This document shows, in pieces, positions 5,877 through 6,286 of a DNA stretch of 6,286 bases (position 1 is the first letter of the stretch; each line of letters starts with the position of its first letter). The notes beneath the pieces were generated by a model. That model saw nothing but the letters and a program-made list of their open reading frames with translations, had not been told where the DNA came from and did no database searches. This stretch comes from JAFAVZ01 sp036009105 (GTDB lineage: Bacteria; Acidobacteriota; Thermoanaerobaculia; Gp7-AA8): positions 1-6,286 of the forward strand of contig DASYMJ010000005.1 of the NCBI GenBank assembly GCA_036009105.1, read 5' to 3'. A program made the position numbers and the translations under genes.

Positions 5877-6286
5877 CTATGCTCTGAGCATCCCCTCCAG
5901 CAGCTCGTCCTTCTCCGACCAGATCTGCTCGATCCACTGCTTGAAGGCGCGGGAGGTGGCGGGCTGGATGACCATCGCGCCGCAGAACTCCGGCGGTACG
6001 GCGATGCGCCGCACGTGCGCCGCGATGCGCGGCACCCGGCCGGTGACGAAATCCCAGAAGCGGATGTCGTGGCCGGGGTAGGCGAGGGTGACGTCGAGGA
6101 AGGCATCGAGCTGGTCGCCGAGGGAGGCGAAGACGAAGGCGATGCCGCCGATGCGCGGGCGGAGCAGGTGGCGGAACGGCGAGCCCTGGTCGGCCTGCTT
6201 CTCTCTGGTGAAGCGGGTGCCCTCGATGAAGTTCAGGACCGCCACCGGGATCTCCCGGTAGCGCTGGCAGGCGCGCCGCGTCGTCT
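5877..6286 (-). CDS. YihG-like 1-acyl-glycerol-3-phosphate acyltransferase family protein, C-terminal part
   Basis: The frame is open to the window edge on the - strand, so the N-terminus, including the expected HX4D catalytic block, lies outside; 135 residues are visible. The start reads RRACQRYREIPVAVLNFIEG, then TRFT: the EGTR motif is the acyl-acceptor (glycerol-3-phosphate) binding block of the PlsC/LPLAT family. The following SPFRHLLRPRIGGIAFVFAS, the LDVTLAYPG segment and the C-terminal KQWIEQIWSEKDELLEGML match the arrangement I know from E. coli YihG, a PlsC paralogue acting in membrane phospholipid acylation. The family call is therefore strong, the exact substrate is not. It ends with TAG 11 bp before the histidine kinase start, suggesting one transcript. 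The GTG at 6245 is an internal Val, not a start. Confidence 0.88.
   Translation of the reverse strand, partial: TTRRACQRYREIPVAVLNFIEGTRFTREKQADQGSPFRHLLRPRIGGIAFVFASLGDQLDAFLDVTLAYPGHDIRFWDFVTGRVPRIAAHVRRIAVPPEFCGAMVIQPATSRAFKQWIEQIWSEKDELLEGMLRA

Noticed and set aside
3487..6081. 864-codon open frame on the + strand opposite the kinase and acyltransferase
   Set aside because: It is antisense to two clearly real genes, and its translation is Arg/Gly/Ala/His-rich low complexity with no domain. Long antisense frames are usual opposite GC-rich genes with strong third-position bias.

Overview
This is a GC-rich bacterial chromosomal window with seven genes or gene remnants, tightly packed and often overlapping. 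The lineage cannot be fixed from sequence alone. Acidobacteriota (Solibacter/Bryobacter-like) is a reasonable but low-confidence guess, based on high GC, a 'LLLALPLGAQ'-type signal peptide, a PAS/GAF hybrid kinase and heptameric GTTGTCG repeats. There is no sign of phage, transposase, CRISPR, tRNA or rRNA.

Layout. (1) Bases 1-1523, + strand: the 3' end of an unrecognised gene overlaps by 4 bp a gene for an exported protein. That protein has a Cys-containing N-terminal beta region and a C-terminal run of amphipathic strands that looks like an outer-membrane barrel. (2) Bases 1527-1592: a near-perfect 66-bp hairpin made of GTTGTCG-like heptads. It lies just after the barrel gene and inside the 3' end of the opposing gene. 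(3) Bases 1545-2226, - strand: a two-gene unit overlapping by 11 bp. The first gene encodes an 85-aa ribbon-helix-helix-like protein and the second a 144-aa conserved hypothetical rich in His/Glu motifs, whose last 15 residues come from the hairpin repeat. A perfect 8-4-8 palindrome covers both a candidate -10 box and the start codon of the first gene, which suggests leaderless, self-regulated expression. (4) Bases 2291-2863, + strand: a zinc-ribbon, single-pass membrane protein with an extracytoplasmic beta domain. (5) Bases 2871-3260, - strand, only 7 bp away and convergent: a CxxC plus two-TM protein gene broken by an in-frame TAA and lacking a visible start. (6) Bases 3415-6286, - strand: the C-terminal part of a YihG-like acyltransferase followed 11 bp later by an 816-aa cytosolic hybrid histidine kinase (PAS-PAS-GAF-HisKA-HATPase-REC).

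The genes do not form one obvious pathway. The strongest leads are the palindrome-controlled two-gene unit, the repeat that has become part of a coding sequence, and the exported barrel protein with its translationally coupled partner. I found no convincing new defence or mobile system.
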